A stretch of 64,000 bases of DNA. It comes from Puia sp963703355 (lineage in GTDB: Bacteria; Bacteroidota; Bacteroidia; Chitinophagales; Chitinophagaceae). The stretch's first letter is position 1. Every line of letters begins with the position of its first letter. Made by a program: the position numbers and the translations under genes. Positions 26,906 to 35,379 of the stretch are shown here, one piece after another. The stretch lies in the NCBI GenBank assembly GCA_963703355.1, contig OY969813.1, forward strand, positions 558,001-622,000, read 5' to 3'. The notes beneath the pieces are model-generated. The model did not search any database. It was not told where the DNA came from and saw nothing but the letters and a program-made list of their open reading frames with translations.

Positions 26906-26998
26906 AAAATAATGGGGTTATATTTTTAATTTCGGAATAAAAAATTAAGATAAGCATAATAATCAAACCACTCCAATTCTCCATGAGTTTTTCAATAA

Positions 26999-27018
26999 GC
27001 TAAGGGTTTACCCTTAGC
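26999..27018. promoter_or_regulatory. Perfect eight-base inverted repeat upstream of the FkbM gene
   Basis: GCTAAGGG and CCCTTAGC are separated by TTTA, in the intergenic region 35 bases before the FkbM start. There is no T-run, so it may be a protein-binding site or leader hairpin. Role unknown. Confidence 0.4.
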
Positions 27019-27052
27019 ACCAAACTCAAATACAAATTCTTATGCTAATTTC

Positions 27053-27766
27053 ATGTTTATGCAAGGAAATAACGTCATAGTTACATTTGTAAAGGCAGTA
27101 ACAAGAAGAGGCAAATTGCTTTTTAAAAATAATCCAGACAAGTTATTAAAAAAAGTTAGGGGAATAATACATGTAGGTGCAAATACTGGTCAAGAAATAA
27201 AAGTATATGCAACTTACGGCCTATCAGTAGTTTGGATAGAACCGATACCCAATATATTTGAAACATTAAAATCCAATCTTATTGGTTTTCCCAGGCAAAT
27301 GGCTTTAAGAGCGTTAGTTACTGATGTTGAAAACGCAGAATACAATTTTAATCTGGCTAGTAACAGTGGCGCTTCCTCGTCAATTCTCGAATTCAATTTA
27401 CATCGTGACATCTGGCCCGATGTAAAATTTGAAAAGACTATTAAAATATCCAGTGTAACGTTACCGTCTTTGTTGAAAGAAAATAACGTTGACCTCGCCG
27501 ATTTTGATATGCTTGCAATTGATACGCAAGGTTCCGAACTGTTAGTACTGAAAGGAGCCATACCCATTCTTGATAGTTTTAATTACATTAAAACAGAAGT
27601 GCCGGATTTTGAAGCTTATAAAGGTTGTTGTCAACTGAAGGATCTTGAATTATTTCTGGAAGAACATGGGTTTAAAGAAATATCCCGTCATAAGTTCGCA
27701 ACACATCCAGGTGGTGGAAGTTATTATGATATCATCTACAAAAGAGCTGCTGCTATGAAATCCTGA
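27053..27766 (+). CDS. FkbM family methyltransferase
   Basis: SAM-dependent O-methyltransferase of 237 residues. Motif I GIIHVGANTGQEIKVYATYG and the acidic post-I motif VVWIEPIPN are clear, with the later DFDMLAIDTQGSELLVLKGA typical of FkbM. Members methylate sugars, lipids or polyketides. The start is ATG at 27053, with a second ATG two codons on. It converges on another FkbM gene with only 13 bases between the stops. Base composition is visibly AT-richer than the housekeeping neighbours. Confidence 0.9.
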   Translation: MFMQGNNVIVTFVKAVTRRGKLLFKNNPDKLLKKVRGIIHVGANTGQEIKVYATYGLSVVWIEPIPNIFETLKSNLIGFPRQMALRALVTDVENAEYNFNLASNSGASSSILEFNLHRDIWPDVKFEKTIKISSVTLPSLLKENNVDLADFDMLAIDTQGSELLVLKGAIPILDSFNYIKTEVPDFEAYKGCCQLKDLELFLEEHGFKEISRHKFATHPGGGSYYDIIYKRAAAMKS

Positions 27767-27779
27767 TACCGTATTATAT

Positions 27780-28613
27780 TTATTCCCTAAATGCAAAAAT
27801 GTTTAAAATAATATCGTAGTCGCCTACTTTTGACCTATCCCAAAATGGCTTCGCGTAAACGGGACTTCCTTCTTTGATATAATACCTGAAGTTATTTCGC
27901 GTAAGAATTTCCAGGATTTCATTCAGTTTGAACATTTCTGAATATATCCCGTGATATTCCACAAAAAGATTTTTTACCGTTTTCAAATTATCGGCGCAAT
28001 CTTTCAATACTGCATGTTCCGCACCTTCGATATCTATCTTTAAAAAATCTATTTCTTCATTTAACAGGTCTTTTAGTCTGACACACTTTACAGCGTTTGT
28101 CTGATCATTATCAACCACATCGGCCTCAATTCTACTGGCCATATTTCCTTTCGAATTGAAAGTAATGGTGTCATTATTAATCCAAATGGCGGCATTCGTA
28201 ACATCTGTATTGGAGAAATTCCAATTTTCCAGATTTGATTTAATAATCTGATAATTTGTTGCATCAGGCTCGAATCCACTTACAATTGCATTAGGATAAT
28301 TCGTTTTAAAATAAAGGATACTTGTTCCAATATATGACCCGCAATCAATTATTCTGGGATTGTCTGTTGCAGGCCGGAATTTATAAAACTCATTTATAAA
28401 TAATTCATTGATAGAAATAAGAAATACAGGTCCGTCTCTGAAAGCTATTTTATATTTATTTCTGTAAACATGGTACTTAAGACTGAGATCGGTTTTATGT
28501 TTCAGAATTTTTTCCTTCGCCCATCCAACGTTGAAAACGCTGTAAGGCCTTTTAAATGTTTTTTTAAGCCTCTTGTAAATACCGCTACTAATATTCGTCA
28601 AAAAATGAGCCAT
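27780..28613 (-). CDS. FkbM family methyltransferase
   Basis: A 277-residue SAM-dependent methyltransferase. Motif I is RIIDCGSYIGTSILYFK, followed by SGFEPDATNYQIIKSNLENW and the family-typical IDFLKIDIEGAEHAVLKDC. Residues 1-70 form an N-terminal extension. It is only distantly like the convergent FkbM neighbour, so they are not a recent duplication. It is divergent from the GT11 gene across 184 AT-rich bases. Probable role in modifying a surface glycan. Confidence 0.9.
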   Translation of the reverse strand: MAHFLTNISSGIYKRLKKTFKRPYSVFNVGWAKEKILKHKTDLSLKYHVYRNKYKIAFRDGPVFLISINELFINEFYKFRPATDNPRIIDCGSYIGTSILYFKTNYPNAIVSGFEPDATNYQIIKSNLENWNFSNTDVTNAAIWINNDTITFNSKGNMASRIEADVVDNDQTNAVKCVRLKDLLNEEIDFLKIDIEGAEHAVLKDCADNLKTVKNLFVEYHGIYSEMFKLNEILEILTRNNFRYYIKEGSPVYAKPFWDRSKVGDYDIILNIFAFRE

Positions 28614-28797
28614 GATGATTTCTTAGATCAAGGTGTAAAATAGTTCACTTTTAAAGAATATAAAATTCATATTTTCCTTTGAAACAGAAAGAATCAATAT
28701 TCCATTTCTAATTCGTTTTGTGAATTATGAAATCAACCTTATACATACTATAAATAAATTGCGGATTTATTGAATGACTTGATGTTAATTTGCCTTT

Positions 28798-29691
28798 ATG
28801 GATGTGGTTATGATTTTTAATGGTTTGGGCAATCAGATGTCTCAGTATGCCTTTTATCTGCAAAAAAAAGAAATATCCGGATCAACCAGATTCATTTTTT
28901 CCAAAAAATCCAAAAAAATACATAATGGATATGAATTAGATAATGTATTTGGAATTAAATACCACGATTCTTTTACCAATAAAATTCTCTATTGGATTTT
29001 TAATATTGTCAGCTATAAAAAATATGCCTTCATTTCCAGGGTAGTAGTGGCCATTTCAAAATTTTTTGGTGTGATTGTTATCAATGAAAATGACGACTAT
29101 AATTTTAAGCCTGAATATCTTCTGCACACGAAAAGAGGCATCAAATTTTACGTTGGAGGATGGCATTCAGAAAAGTATTTTATCAATATAAAAGACATTG
29201 TTTTAAGGAGTTTCCAATTTGATGAAGAAAAAATTGGAAAAGAAAACCTGGAAATTTCGAAGCAATTGAAATCTTCAGAAAATGTTTCGGTGCACATAAG
29301 ACGAGGTGATTTCATGGACTCTAATAACTTTAATAAGTTAGGTGCCGTATGTACTCTAAATTATTTTTTAACTGCTATGGAAAAAATGAAATCAATTCTT
29401 ACTAAACCCAGATTCTTTTTCTTTACAAATGACCATGATTGGGTGAGAGAGAATTTCAGGGATTCCGAATACACGATTATAGATATTAATAAAAAGCAGG
29501 ACAGCTGGAAGGATATGTTTTTGATTTCAAATTGTCCGAATCAAATTGATTCAAATGGTTCATTTAGCTGGTGGTCTTCCTGGCTAAATAGAAATGAAAA
29601 CGCGGTGGTTATTGTACCAAGAAACTTTCTGGCTGGCAGGCATTTTGAAGATATATATCCTGCAAAATGGATCCAACTGGCGGAATATTAA
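28798..29691 (+). CDS. Glycosyltransferase family 11 (alpha-1,2-fucosyltransferase-like)
   Basis: A 297-residue GT11 enzyme expected to move fucose from GDP-fucose to a galactose-containing glycan. The N-terminal MIFNGLGNQMSQYAFYLQ, the donor-binding VSVHIRRGDF (HxRRGD) and the C-terminal SNGSFSWWSSWLN are family hallmarks. The gene is strongly AT-rich and Lys-rich, like its FkbM neighbours. No GDP-fucose synthesis gene is in the window. Probably part of surface polysaccharide or lipopolysaccharide decoration. Confidence 0.9.
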   Translation: MDVVMIFNGLGNQMSQYAFYLQKKEISGSTRFIFSKKSKKIHNGYELDNVFGIKYHDSFTNKILYWIFNIVSYKKYAFISRVVVAISKFFGVIVINENDDYNFKPEYLLHTKRGIKFYVGGWHSEKYFINIKDIVLRSFQFDEEKIGKENLEISKQLKSSENVSVHIRRGDFMDSNNFNKLGAVCTLNYFLTAMEKMKSILTKPRFFFFTNDHDWVRENFRDSEYTIIDINKKQDSWKDMFLISNCPNQIDSNGSFSWWSSWLNRNENAVVIVPRNFLAGRHFEDIYPAKWIQLAEY

Positions 29692-29736
29692 GGCCCAAGA
29701 GACAGGCTCTATTGTAGTGTAAATGAACTATTGATT

Positions 29737-29794
29737 GACTTTAAGCTTTAAGCCTTGGGCTTTAAGCCTTAAGCTTTTGGCTTTAAGCCTTCTA
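29737..29794. repeat. Period-7 array (GGCTTTA / AGCCTTA type)
   Basis: Eight consecutive heptads such as GACTTTA, AGCTTTA, AGCCTTG and GGCTTTA, in the gap between the GT11 gene and dnaK. Unlike the others it starts about 45 bases after the stop codon. The unit is close to that of the 4.86 and 6.2 kb arrays. Confidence 0.85.
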
Positions 29795-29806
29795 CCCAAC
29801 CTGCCA

Positions 29807-29840
29807 TTTTTGCATTCTTTTCCGCATGGCATAATGATTG
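29807..29840 (+). promoter_or_regulatory. Possible dnaK promoter
   Basis: TTTTTG at 29807-29812 is followed after 19 bases by TAATGATTG, a near match to TAnnTTTG. No CIRCE (HrcA) repeat is seen before dnaK, so heat control, if any, must act in another way. Confidence 0.4.
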
Positions 29841-29889
29841 ACATGGAGTTGTGAACCATTAAAGACTCACCTTTAAATAAATCAATATT

Positions 29890-31803
29890 ATGGGCAAAAT
29901 AATCGGAATTGACCTCGGAACGACCAATAGCTGTGTGGCAGTTATGGAAGGAAATGAACCCGTGGTTATCGCAAACGACGAAGGACGCCGCACCACGCCA
30001 TCGGTAGTTGCATTTTTGAAAAATGGCGAACGCAAAGTAGGGGATCCCGCTAAGCGTCAGGCTATTACAAACCCTGTAAATACCATATCCTCAGTAAAGC
30101 GGTTTATGGGTCGCAGGTATGATGAAGTAACGAATGAAATCAGCCACTGGAGTTATAAAGTAGTAAAGGGTGACAACAATACTTGCCGTATTGACATAGA
30201 CGGCAGGCAGTATACCCCCCAGGAAATAAGCGCCATGATTCTCCAGAAAATGAAGAAAACTGCGGAAGATTATCTGGGACAGGAAGTAACGGAAGCTGTC
30301 ATTACAGTTCCCGCATATTTTAATGACGCACAACGTCAGGCAACCAAAGAAGCAGGCGAAATAGCCGGTTTGAATGTTCGCCGTATTGTAAACGAACCAA
30401 CCGCGGCAGCTCTTGCTTATGGACTTGACAAGGCCGGTAAAGATGAAAAAATTGCCGTTTTTGACCTGGGAGGCGGAACTTTTGACATATCCGTACTTGA
30501 ATTAGGTGACGGGGTGTTTGAAGTGAAATCAACCAACGGAGATACGCATCTGGGCGGAGATGATTTTGACAAGATCATCATCGACTGGCTGGCAGACGAA
30601 TTTAAAAAAGATGAAAATATAGACCTCCGCAAGGATCCAATGGCTTTACAGCGTTTAAAAGAAGCTGCTGAAAAAGCGAAGATTGAACTTTCTTCTTCAG
30701 CTGAAACAGAAATCAATCTGCCTTATGTAACAGCCGTAGACGGAGTTCCAAAACATCTGGTGAAAAAACTTACACGGGCCAAATTTGAGCAGCTTTCAGA
30801 TTCCTTATTTGAAAGATGTCTTAAGCCCTGTGAACAGGCTATGAAAGATGCAGGATTAACAGTTTCACAGATTGATGAAGTGATTCTGGTAGGAGGAAGT
30901 ACAAGAATTCCTAAAGTACAGGAAATCGTCGAAAAGTTCTTTGGAAGAAAACCCAATAAGGGTGTTAATCCGGATGAAGTAGTTGCCATTGGAGCAGCTA
31001 TTCAGGGCGCTGTATTGAGCGGAGAAGTAAAAGACGTGCTTTTACTTGACGTTACACCACTTAGCCTGGGAATCGAAACCATGGGGGGTGTAATGACAAA
31101 ATTGATAGACAGTAACACGACGATCCCAACCAAGAAATCTGAAACCTTCTCAACGGCCAGCGATAACCAGCCAGGCGTACAGATTCATGTATTGCAGGGT
31201 GAAAGGCCCATGGCGAATCAGAATAAAAGTCTGGGTACATTTAATCTGGATGGTATACCACCAGCACCGAGAGGTGTTCCTCAGATCGAAGTCATATTTG
31301 ACATTGATGCGAATGGTATTTTGCACGTCGTTGCAAAAGACAAGGGTACCGGAAAGGAACAGAAAATACGTATTGAAGCCGGTAGCGGTCTGAGCAAGGA
31401 AGAAGTGGAAAAAATGAAGGCAGAAGCAAAAGCCAATGAAGCAACGGATAAAGTTGCCCGTGAAAGAGTGGATAAATTGAACCAGGCCGACAGTTTCGTA
31501 TTTCAAACTGAAAAACAACTCAAGGATCTTGGAGATAAAATACCTGCCGATAAAAAAGCACCTATTGAATCTGCACTTGTACGCCTGAAAGAGGCACAGA
31601 AAGAACAGGACGTTGCAAAGATTGATGCTGCCATCGCAGAAATCAATACCGCATGGACAGCCGCCAGCGAACATATGTATAAAAACACACAGGAAGGCGG
31701 TGCCCAATCTGCAGCCGAAGGTCAACCTAACGGCAACGAACATTCGAATGCCGGAAAAAGCGCAGAAAACGTTACAGATGCTGAATTTGAGGAAGTTAAA
31801 TAA
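29890..31803 (+). CDS. dnaK: Chaperone DnaK (Hsp70)
   Basis: ATP-dependent chaperone of 637 residues, normal length. The nucleotide-binding domain starts GKIIGIDLGTTNSCVAVMEG; later motifs are VFDLGGGTFDISVLELGDG and VILVGGSTRIPKVQ. The substrate-binding domain begins after LLLDVTPLSLGIET. The C-terminus ends DAEFEEVK, the conserved co-chaperone-binding type tail. It stands alone: no grpE or dnaJ nearby. A strong terminator follows 20 bases after the stop. Confidence 0.98.
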   Translation: MGKIIGIDLGTTNSCVAVMEGNEPVVIANDEGRRTTPSVVAFLKNGERKVGDPAKRQAITNPVNTISSVKRFMGRRYDEVTNEISHWSYKVVKGDNNTCRIDIDGRQYTPQEISAMILQKMKKTAEDYLGQEVTEAVITVPAYFNDAQRQATKEAGEIAGLNVRRIVNEPTAAALAYGLDKAGKDEKIAVFDLGGGTFDISVLELGDGVFEVKSTNGDTHLGGDDFDKIIIDWLADEFKKDENIDLRKDPMALQRLKEAAEKAKIELSSSAETEINLPYVTAVDGVPKHLVKKLTRAKFEQLSDSLFERCLKPCEQAMKDAGLTVSQIDEVILVGGSTRIPKVQEIVEKFFGRKPNKGVNPDEVVAIGAAIQGAVLSGEVKDVLLLDVTPLSLGIETMGGVMTKLIDSNTTIPTKKSETFSTASDNQPGVQIHVLQGERPMANQNKSLGTFNLDGIPPAPRGVPQIEVIFDIDANGILHVVAKDKGTGKEQKIRIEAGSGLSKEEVEKMKAEAKANEATDKVARERVDKLNQADSFVFQTEKQLKDLGDKIPADKKAPIESALVRLKEAQKEQDVAKIDAAIAEINTAWTAASEHMYKNTQEGGAQSAAEGQPNGNEHSNAGKSAENVTDAEFEEVK

Positions 31804-31823
31804 TCTTAACTAAAGAAATGGAG

Positions 31824-31858
31824 ATAAGGGCTGACCAGTGCGTCAGCCCTTATTATTT
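31824..31858 (+). terminator. Rho-independent terminator of dnaK
   Basis: A perfect twelve-base stem (ATAAGGGCTGAC / GTCAGCCCTTAT, loop CAGTGC) followed by a T-rich tail (TATTATTT). Confidence 0.9.
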
Positions 31859-31914
31859 AAGCAGTTATGATTGAAAATGAGGGTTGGACATGATATAATT
31901 TTTCATAATAAGGG

Positions 31915-31945
31915 TTTGCAGGCAGTCCATATCGTGGTATATTTG
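31915..31945 (+). promoter_or_regulatory. Consensus promoter of the 65-residue gene
   Basis: TTTG at 31915-31918 and TATATTTG at 31938-31945 with 19 bases between: a full match to the Bacteroidota -33/-7 pattern. It predicts a 5' leader of about 120 bases before the ATG at 32071. Confidence 0.75.
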
Positions 31946-32070
31946 CACTGCAATTAAGAGCAAAATAACAGCCTTGCAAGCCCAATAGGTTCTACACTTC
32001 TTTCTAACGATTCTTCCGTGTTCTCCTGATTGTTGCTCTGAATAGTTTTTAATCTTAAAATGGAATATTT

Positions 32071-32268
32071 ATGAAACAAGTTGTAACGCCATCTATTGTA
32101 CAGATGGACACCGAAACACTCAAAAAACTGACTACTGAAGTAAAGGAAACGCTCGCTACTGGTATTAATATGCCAGCCGAAAAAAAACGTTTTACCCTGG
32201 TCAACCTCTGGAAAATACATCAGGCAAAAAAACAGCCTACCCGTATCACCAGAAAATGGGCTATTTAA
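32071..32268 (+). CDS. Small basic hypothetical protein (65 aa)
   Basis: A 65-residue basic protein I do not recognise, with a helical N-terminal part (TETLKKLTTEVKETLATG) and a Lys/Arg-rich end (KIHQAKKQPTRITRKWAI). It has its own consensus promoter with a long leader and a stem-loop after it, so it is probably a real single-gene unit. The composition would suit nucleic-acid or ribosome binding, but that is a guess. Confidence 0.65.
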   Translation: MKQVVTPSIVQMDTETLKKLTTEVKETLATGINMPAEKKRFTLVNLWKIHQAKKQPTRITRKWAI

Positions 32269-32322
32269 TATAGGAACATTACTTTAGACGCATGGAACAT
32301 CTCCAATGTAGGTCTGAATTTT

Positions 32323-32356
32323 AAACACTGTTAATGAAAGCAGTGTTTTTTTATTT
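32323..32356 (+). terminator. Stem-loop terminator between two small genes
   Basis: AAACACTG and CAGTGTTT, with a ten-base loop, followed by a run of T. It ends the 65-residue gene on the plus strand and may also act for the convergent 51-residue gene. Confidence 0.75.
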
Positions 32357-32371
32357 TAGGGGGGTAGCAAC

Positions 32372-32527
32372 TCACATGATATCGAGCGCCTTCGCGAAAA
32401 AAGTACACACAAATGGTAGTACCAGAATACAAACACCTCCAATTATAGTATACAGCCAGAAGAATGCAACTACAGAAATGAGAAAAAGAAACCAGTACAG
32501 TCCTCTACCTTTCTTTGTATTTTCCAT
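32372..32527 (-). CDS. Very small membrane protein (51 aa)
   Basis: A 51-residue reading frame from ATG at 32527 to TGA at 32372. It begins MENTKKGRGLYWF, with a basic N-terminus followed by about 33 hydrophobic residues, enough for one long or two short membrane segments, and a short polar end. It ends next to a stem-loop that could terminate it. I do not recognise it; the overlapping plus-strand frame here looks like its shadow. The 403-base gap between the 65-residue gene and malQ holds only this gene and the stem-loop. Confidence 0.5.
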   Translation of the reverse strand: MENTKKGRGLYWFLFLISVVAFFWLYTIIGGVCILVLPFVCTFFAKALDIM

Positions 32528-32671
32528 GCGGCTAATTTGTTTCGCAAATATATTCTAATTACAATTGTTCGCGTCAGCGTACATTAATTTTATTACAAGT
32601 TCCTGTTTTGGTATTTTCGCTACATCCATGCCGGCTGATAACATATTCCGGCAATAGAACTTCAACCTGAG

Positions 32672-35368
32672 ATGAAATTACATTTTTACTTACGTTTCAG
32701 TACCAAACAAGGACAGGATCTTTTCATCTGCGGAAATATTCCCGAACTGGGCTATCAAAATAAATTGATTACACAGCCTGTTCTCATGCGATATAAAAAT
32801 CCGGATTTCTGGGAGATAACGGTTGAATTGGCCAGCCTGCCCACGGAGCCCTTGAAATACTATTACCAGCTCAGAATGGAAGATGAGAGCATCGTTCATG
32901 AATGGGGAAACGATAAAGAAATAAGAGTTTCCTCAAAACACGAAGAAATGCAGATTTTCGATACCTGGAATCACGCTGGGGAATACGAAAATGCATTCTA
33001 TACTGCACCATTTCAGGATATTCTCCTTCCAAAACAGTCAAAAAAAACAAGCAGAAAGGTCCCCAAGGTCTATACGCATATCTTCAAGATAAAAGCACCT
33101 TTGCTACACGCCAATGAAGCCGTTTGTATTTCGGGAAATGGTGAAAGTCTGGGTGACTGGTCTATGGCTGATCCGGTTATTCTTAGAAAAGAAGGAAACT
33201 GGTGGCTCGTTGAACTTGATTTGTCGGAAGCCAAAACCCCGGTTCACTATAAGTATGGTGTATACGACGTGAAACACAAATCGTTGGTTCAATTTGAAAA
33301 TGGGCCAAATCGAACACTACAGGGAGGGGTGCAGGCTGATCTATTAACCATTCTGCATGACGGTTTTATTCATATGCCGAACAGCACATGGAAGGGAGCT
33401 GGCGTGAGTATACCTGTGTTCAGTCTAAGGACAAAGAATTCAATGGGAACAGGCGAATTTGCAGACATCAGATTACTCGTGGACTGGGCACATAAAACCG
33501 GTTTTAAAATGATCCAGATTCTGCCTGTAAATGATACTTCTGCCACTGGCACCTGGATTGATTCTTATCCTTATGCCGCCATTTCAGCATTTGCGTTGCA
33601 TCCATTGTATCTGAACCTGGAGGAAATGGCCGGCAAAAAGAATGTATCCTTTATCAAGTCGCTCAGGAAAATTCAAAAACAGCTGAACGGGCTGGTTGAT
33701 CTCGACTATGAAGCCGTAATGAAAACCAAAATCGAGTCTGCCAGGGAATTGTTCGAAGAAGTAAAGTCGTCGTTCCTGAAAGATGCAGATTATCTGGAAT
33801 TTTTTGATCAAAATAAATCCTGGCTGGTTCCATATGCTGCTTTCTGTTATCTGAAAGAGACCAATGGGTCTGTTGACTTTCACAAATGGAAAACTTATGG
33901 AAAATATGCCAAGCTTGCAGTGGATCGCCTGACTGCTCCACAATCCAAGCAATACGATCAAATCACTTTTTATTATTTTGTACAATATCATTTATACAGG
34001 CAGCTTCGTAAGTCAGTTCACTACGCGCACGAAAATGGAATCATTATTAAAGGGGATATCCCTATTGGGGTTTACCGTCACAGTTGTGACGCATGGGTCT
34101 CTCCTGAACTTTATCATATGGATATGCAGGCCGGAGCTCCGCCTGATCCCTTCGCAGTGAAGGGTCAAAACTGGGGGTTTCCAACCTATAACTGGGAAAG
34201 AATGGCAAAGGATTCATTCCAATGGTGGAAGAATCGATTCTCTCAAATGGCCATTTATTTTGATGCGTTCCGGATCGATCACATCCTTGGCTTCTTCAGG
34301 ATCTGGAGTATTCCTATCAGTCAGACCGAGGGAATCATGGGTCATTTTGAAAAGTCCATCCCCGTACACAGAGTAGAATTTGACGAAAGAAATATTTATT
34401 TCGACAGGGACCGATATACCAAACCTTTTATTAATGAAGCGGTGCTCTGGGAATACTTTGGTGTCGATACAGAAATCTTAAAACCATTATATTTTGATGA
34501 AGACAAAAAAGGAAAATTCACGATAAAAGAATTTGTAAATACGCAAAGGAAAATCACTGATTTTTTTGAAAACAGGAATTCAGATCCGCTGGATATTAAA
34601 AGCCGGGACGCGCTGATGAATCTTATTTCAAATCTGATACTGTTTGAAGTGGAAGGATCCGATGGTTTACAATTTCATTTCAGGTTTTCCATGGAAACGA
34701 CTTCCTCTTTCCGTTATCTTGACTGGCATTTGCAAAATCAGCTTAGGGATCTTTATTTAAATTATTTTTTTCAACGGCAGGATCTGTTCTGGAAAAAGGA
34801 AGCAATGAAAAAACTTCCGTTGCTGAAGAGGTCAACCAATATGCTGGTTTGCGGAGAAGATCTGGGCATGGTTCCCGCCTGCGTTCAGGACGTGATGAAA
34901 CAAACCGGTATCCTGAGTCTCGAAATTCAGCGCATGCCAAAGGACATTACGCGTGAATTTTTCAACCCTGCATCAGCTCCTTATCTGTCGGTTGTTACAC
35001 CGTCTACCCATGACATGAGCACCATCAGAGGCTGGTGGGAAGAAGACCGTGTGAGAACGCAGAAATTTTACAATGAAGAACTGGGCCAGTGGGGTGAAGC
35101 TCCCTATTTCTGTGATGCCTGGATCAACAAAGCTATTGTACAGGAACACCTTTATTCACCAGCCATGTGGAGTATATTTCAGCTACAGGACCTTATGGGC
35201 ATGGATGAAAACATTCGCAGAGAAAATCCAAATGATGAGAGAATCAACGTACCTGCCATATCCAATTATTATTGGAGATACCGGATTCACCTGTTTCTGG
35301 AAGATCTTATCAAAGCGAAATCTTTTAACGAACAACTGAAGGAGATGGTCAAATCTTCCGGCAGATAA
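32672..35368 (+). CDS. malQ: 4-alpha-glucanotransferase, DPE2 type (two CBM20 + GH77)
   Basis: Moves alpha-1,4-glucan segments between maltooligosaccharides, glycogen-like glucans or heteroglycans. Length 898 is well above the ~500-700 of ordinary MalQ: residues 1-110 and 130-245 are two starch-binding CBM20 modules (second with CISGNGESLGDWS), then GH77 begins near GVSIPVFSLRTKNSMGTGEF. Catalytic residues are Asp536 (FRIDHILGFFR), Glu729 (CGEDLGMVP) and Asp781 (STHDMSTIRG). The residues between them contain the extra segment that marks the DPE2 group of plants and some bacteria. It is followed by a dipeptide epimerase gene after 11 bases. Confidence 0.92.
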   Translation: MKLHFYLRFSTKQGQDLFICGNIPELGYQNKLITQPVLMRYKNPDFWEITVELASLPTEPLKYYYQLRMEDESIVHEWGNDKEIRVSSKHEEMQIFDTWNHAGEYENAFYTAPFQDILLPKQSKKTSRKVPKVYTHIFKIKAPLLHANEAVCISGNGESLGDWSMADPVILRKEGNWWLVELDLSEAKTPVHYKYGVYDVKHKSLVQFENGPNRTLQGGVQADLLTILHDGFIHMPNSTWKGAGVSIPVFSLRTKNSMGTGEFADIRLLVDWAHKTGFKMIQILPVNDTSATGTWIDSYPYAAISAFALHPLYLNLEEMAGKKNVSFIKSLRKIQKQLNGLVDLDYEAVMKTKIESARELFEEVKSSFLKDADYLEFFDQNKSWLVPYAAFCYLKETNGSVDFHKWKTYGKYAKLAVDRLTAPQSKQYDQITFYYFVQYHLYRQLRKSVHYAHENGIIIKGDIPIGVYRHSCDAWVSPELYHMDMQAGAPPDPFAVKGQNWGFPTYNWERMAKDSFQWWKNRFSQMAIYFDAFRIDHILGFFRIWSIPISQTEGIMGHFEKSIPVHRVEFDERNIYFDRDRYTKPFINEAVLWEYFGVDTEILKPLYFDEDKKGKFTIKEFVNTQRKITDFFENRNSDPLDIKSRDALMNLISNLILFEVEGSDGLQFHFRFSMETTSSFRYLDWHLQNQLRDLYLNYFFQRQDLFWKKEAMKKLPLLKRSTNMLVCGEDLGMVPACVQDVMKQTGILSLEIQRMPKDITREFFNPASAPYLSVVTPSTHDMSTIRGWWEEDRVRTQKFYNEELGQWGEAPYFCDAWINKAIVQEHLYSPAMWSIFQLQDLMGMDENIRRENPNDERINVPAISNYYWRYRIHLFLEDLIKAKSFNEQLKEMVKSSGR

Positions 35369-35379
35369 TCTTCATCGCA

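Noticed and set aside
29795..29889. CIRCE or other heat-shock operator before dnaK
   Set aside because: No TTAGCACTC-like inverted repeat is present; only a weak promoter match is seen.
31150..31743. Long open frame on the minus strand inside dnaK
   Set aside because: It is opposite an unambiguous dnaK gene and has a Phe/Cys/His-rich composition typical of a shadow frame.
31954..32220. Minus-strand open frame opposite the 65-residue gene
   Set aside because: Its composition fits a shadow; the plus-strand gene has a consensus promoter and terminator.
32334..32558. Plus-strand 74-residue frame in the gap before malQ
   Set aside because: It starts inside the terminator loop, has no promoter and lies opposite the more plausible 51-residue membrane protein.
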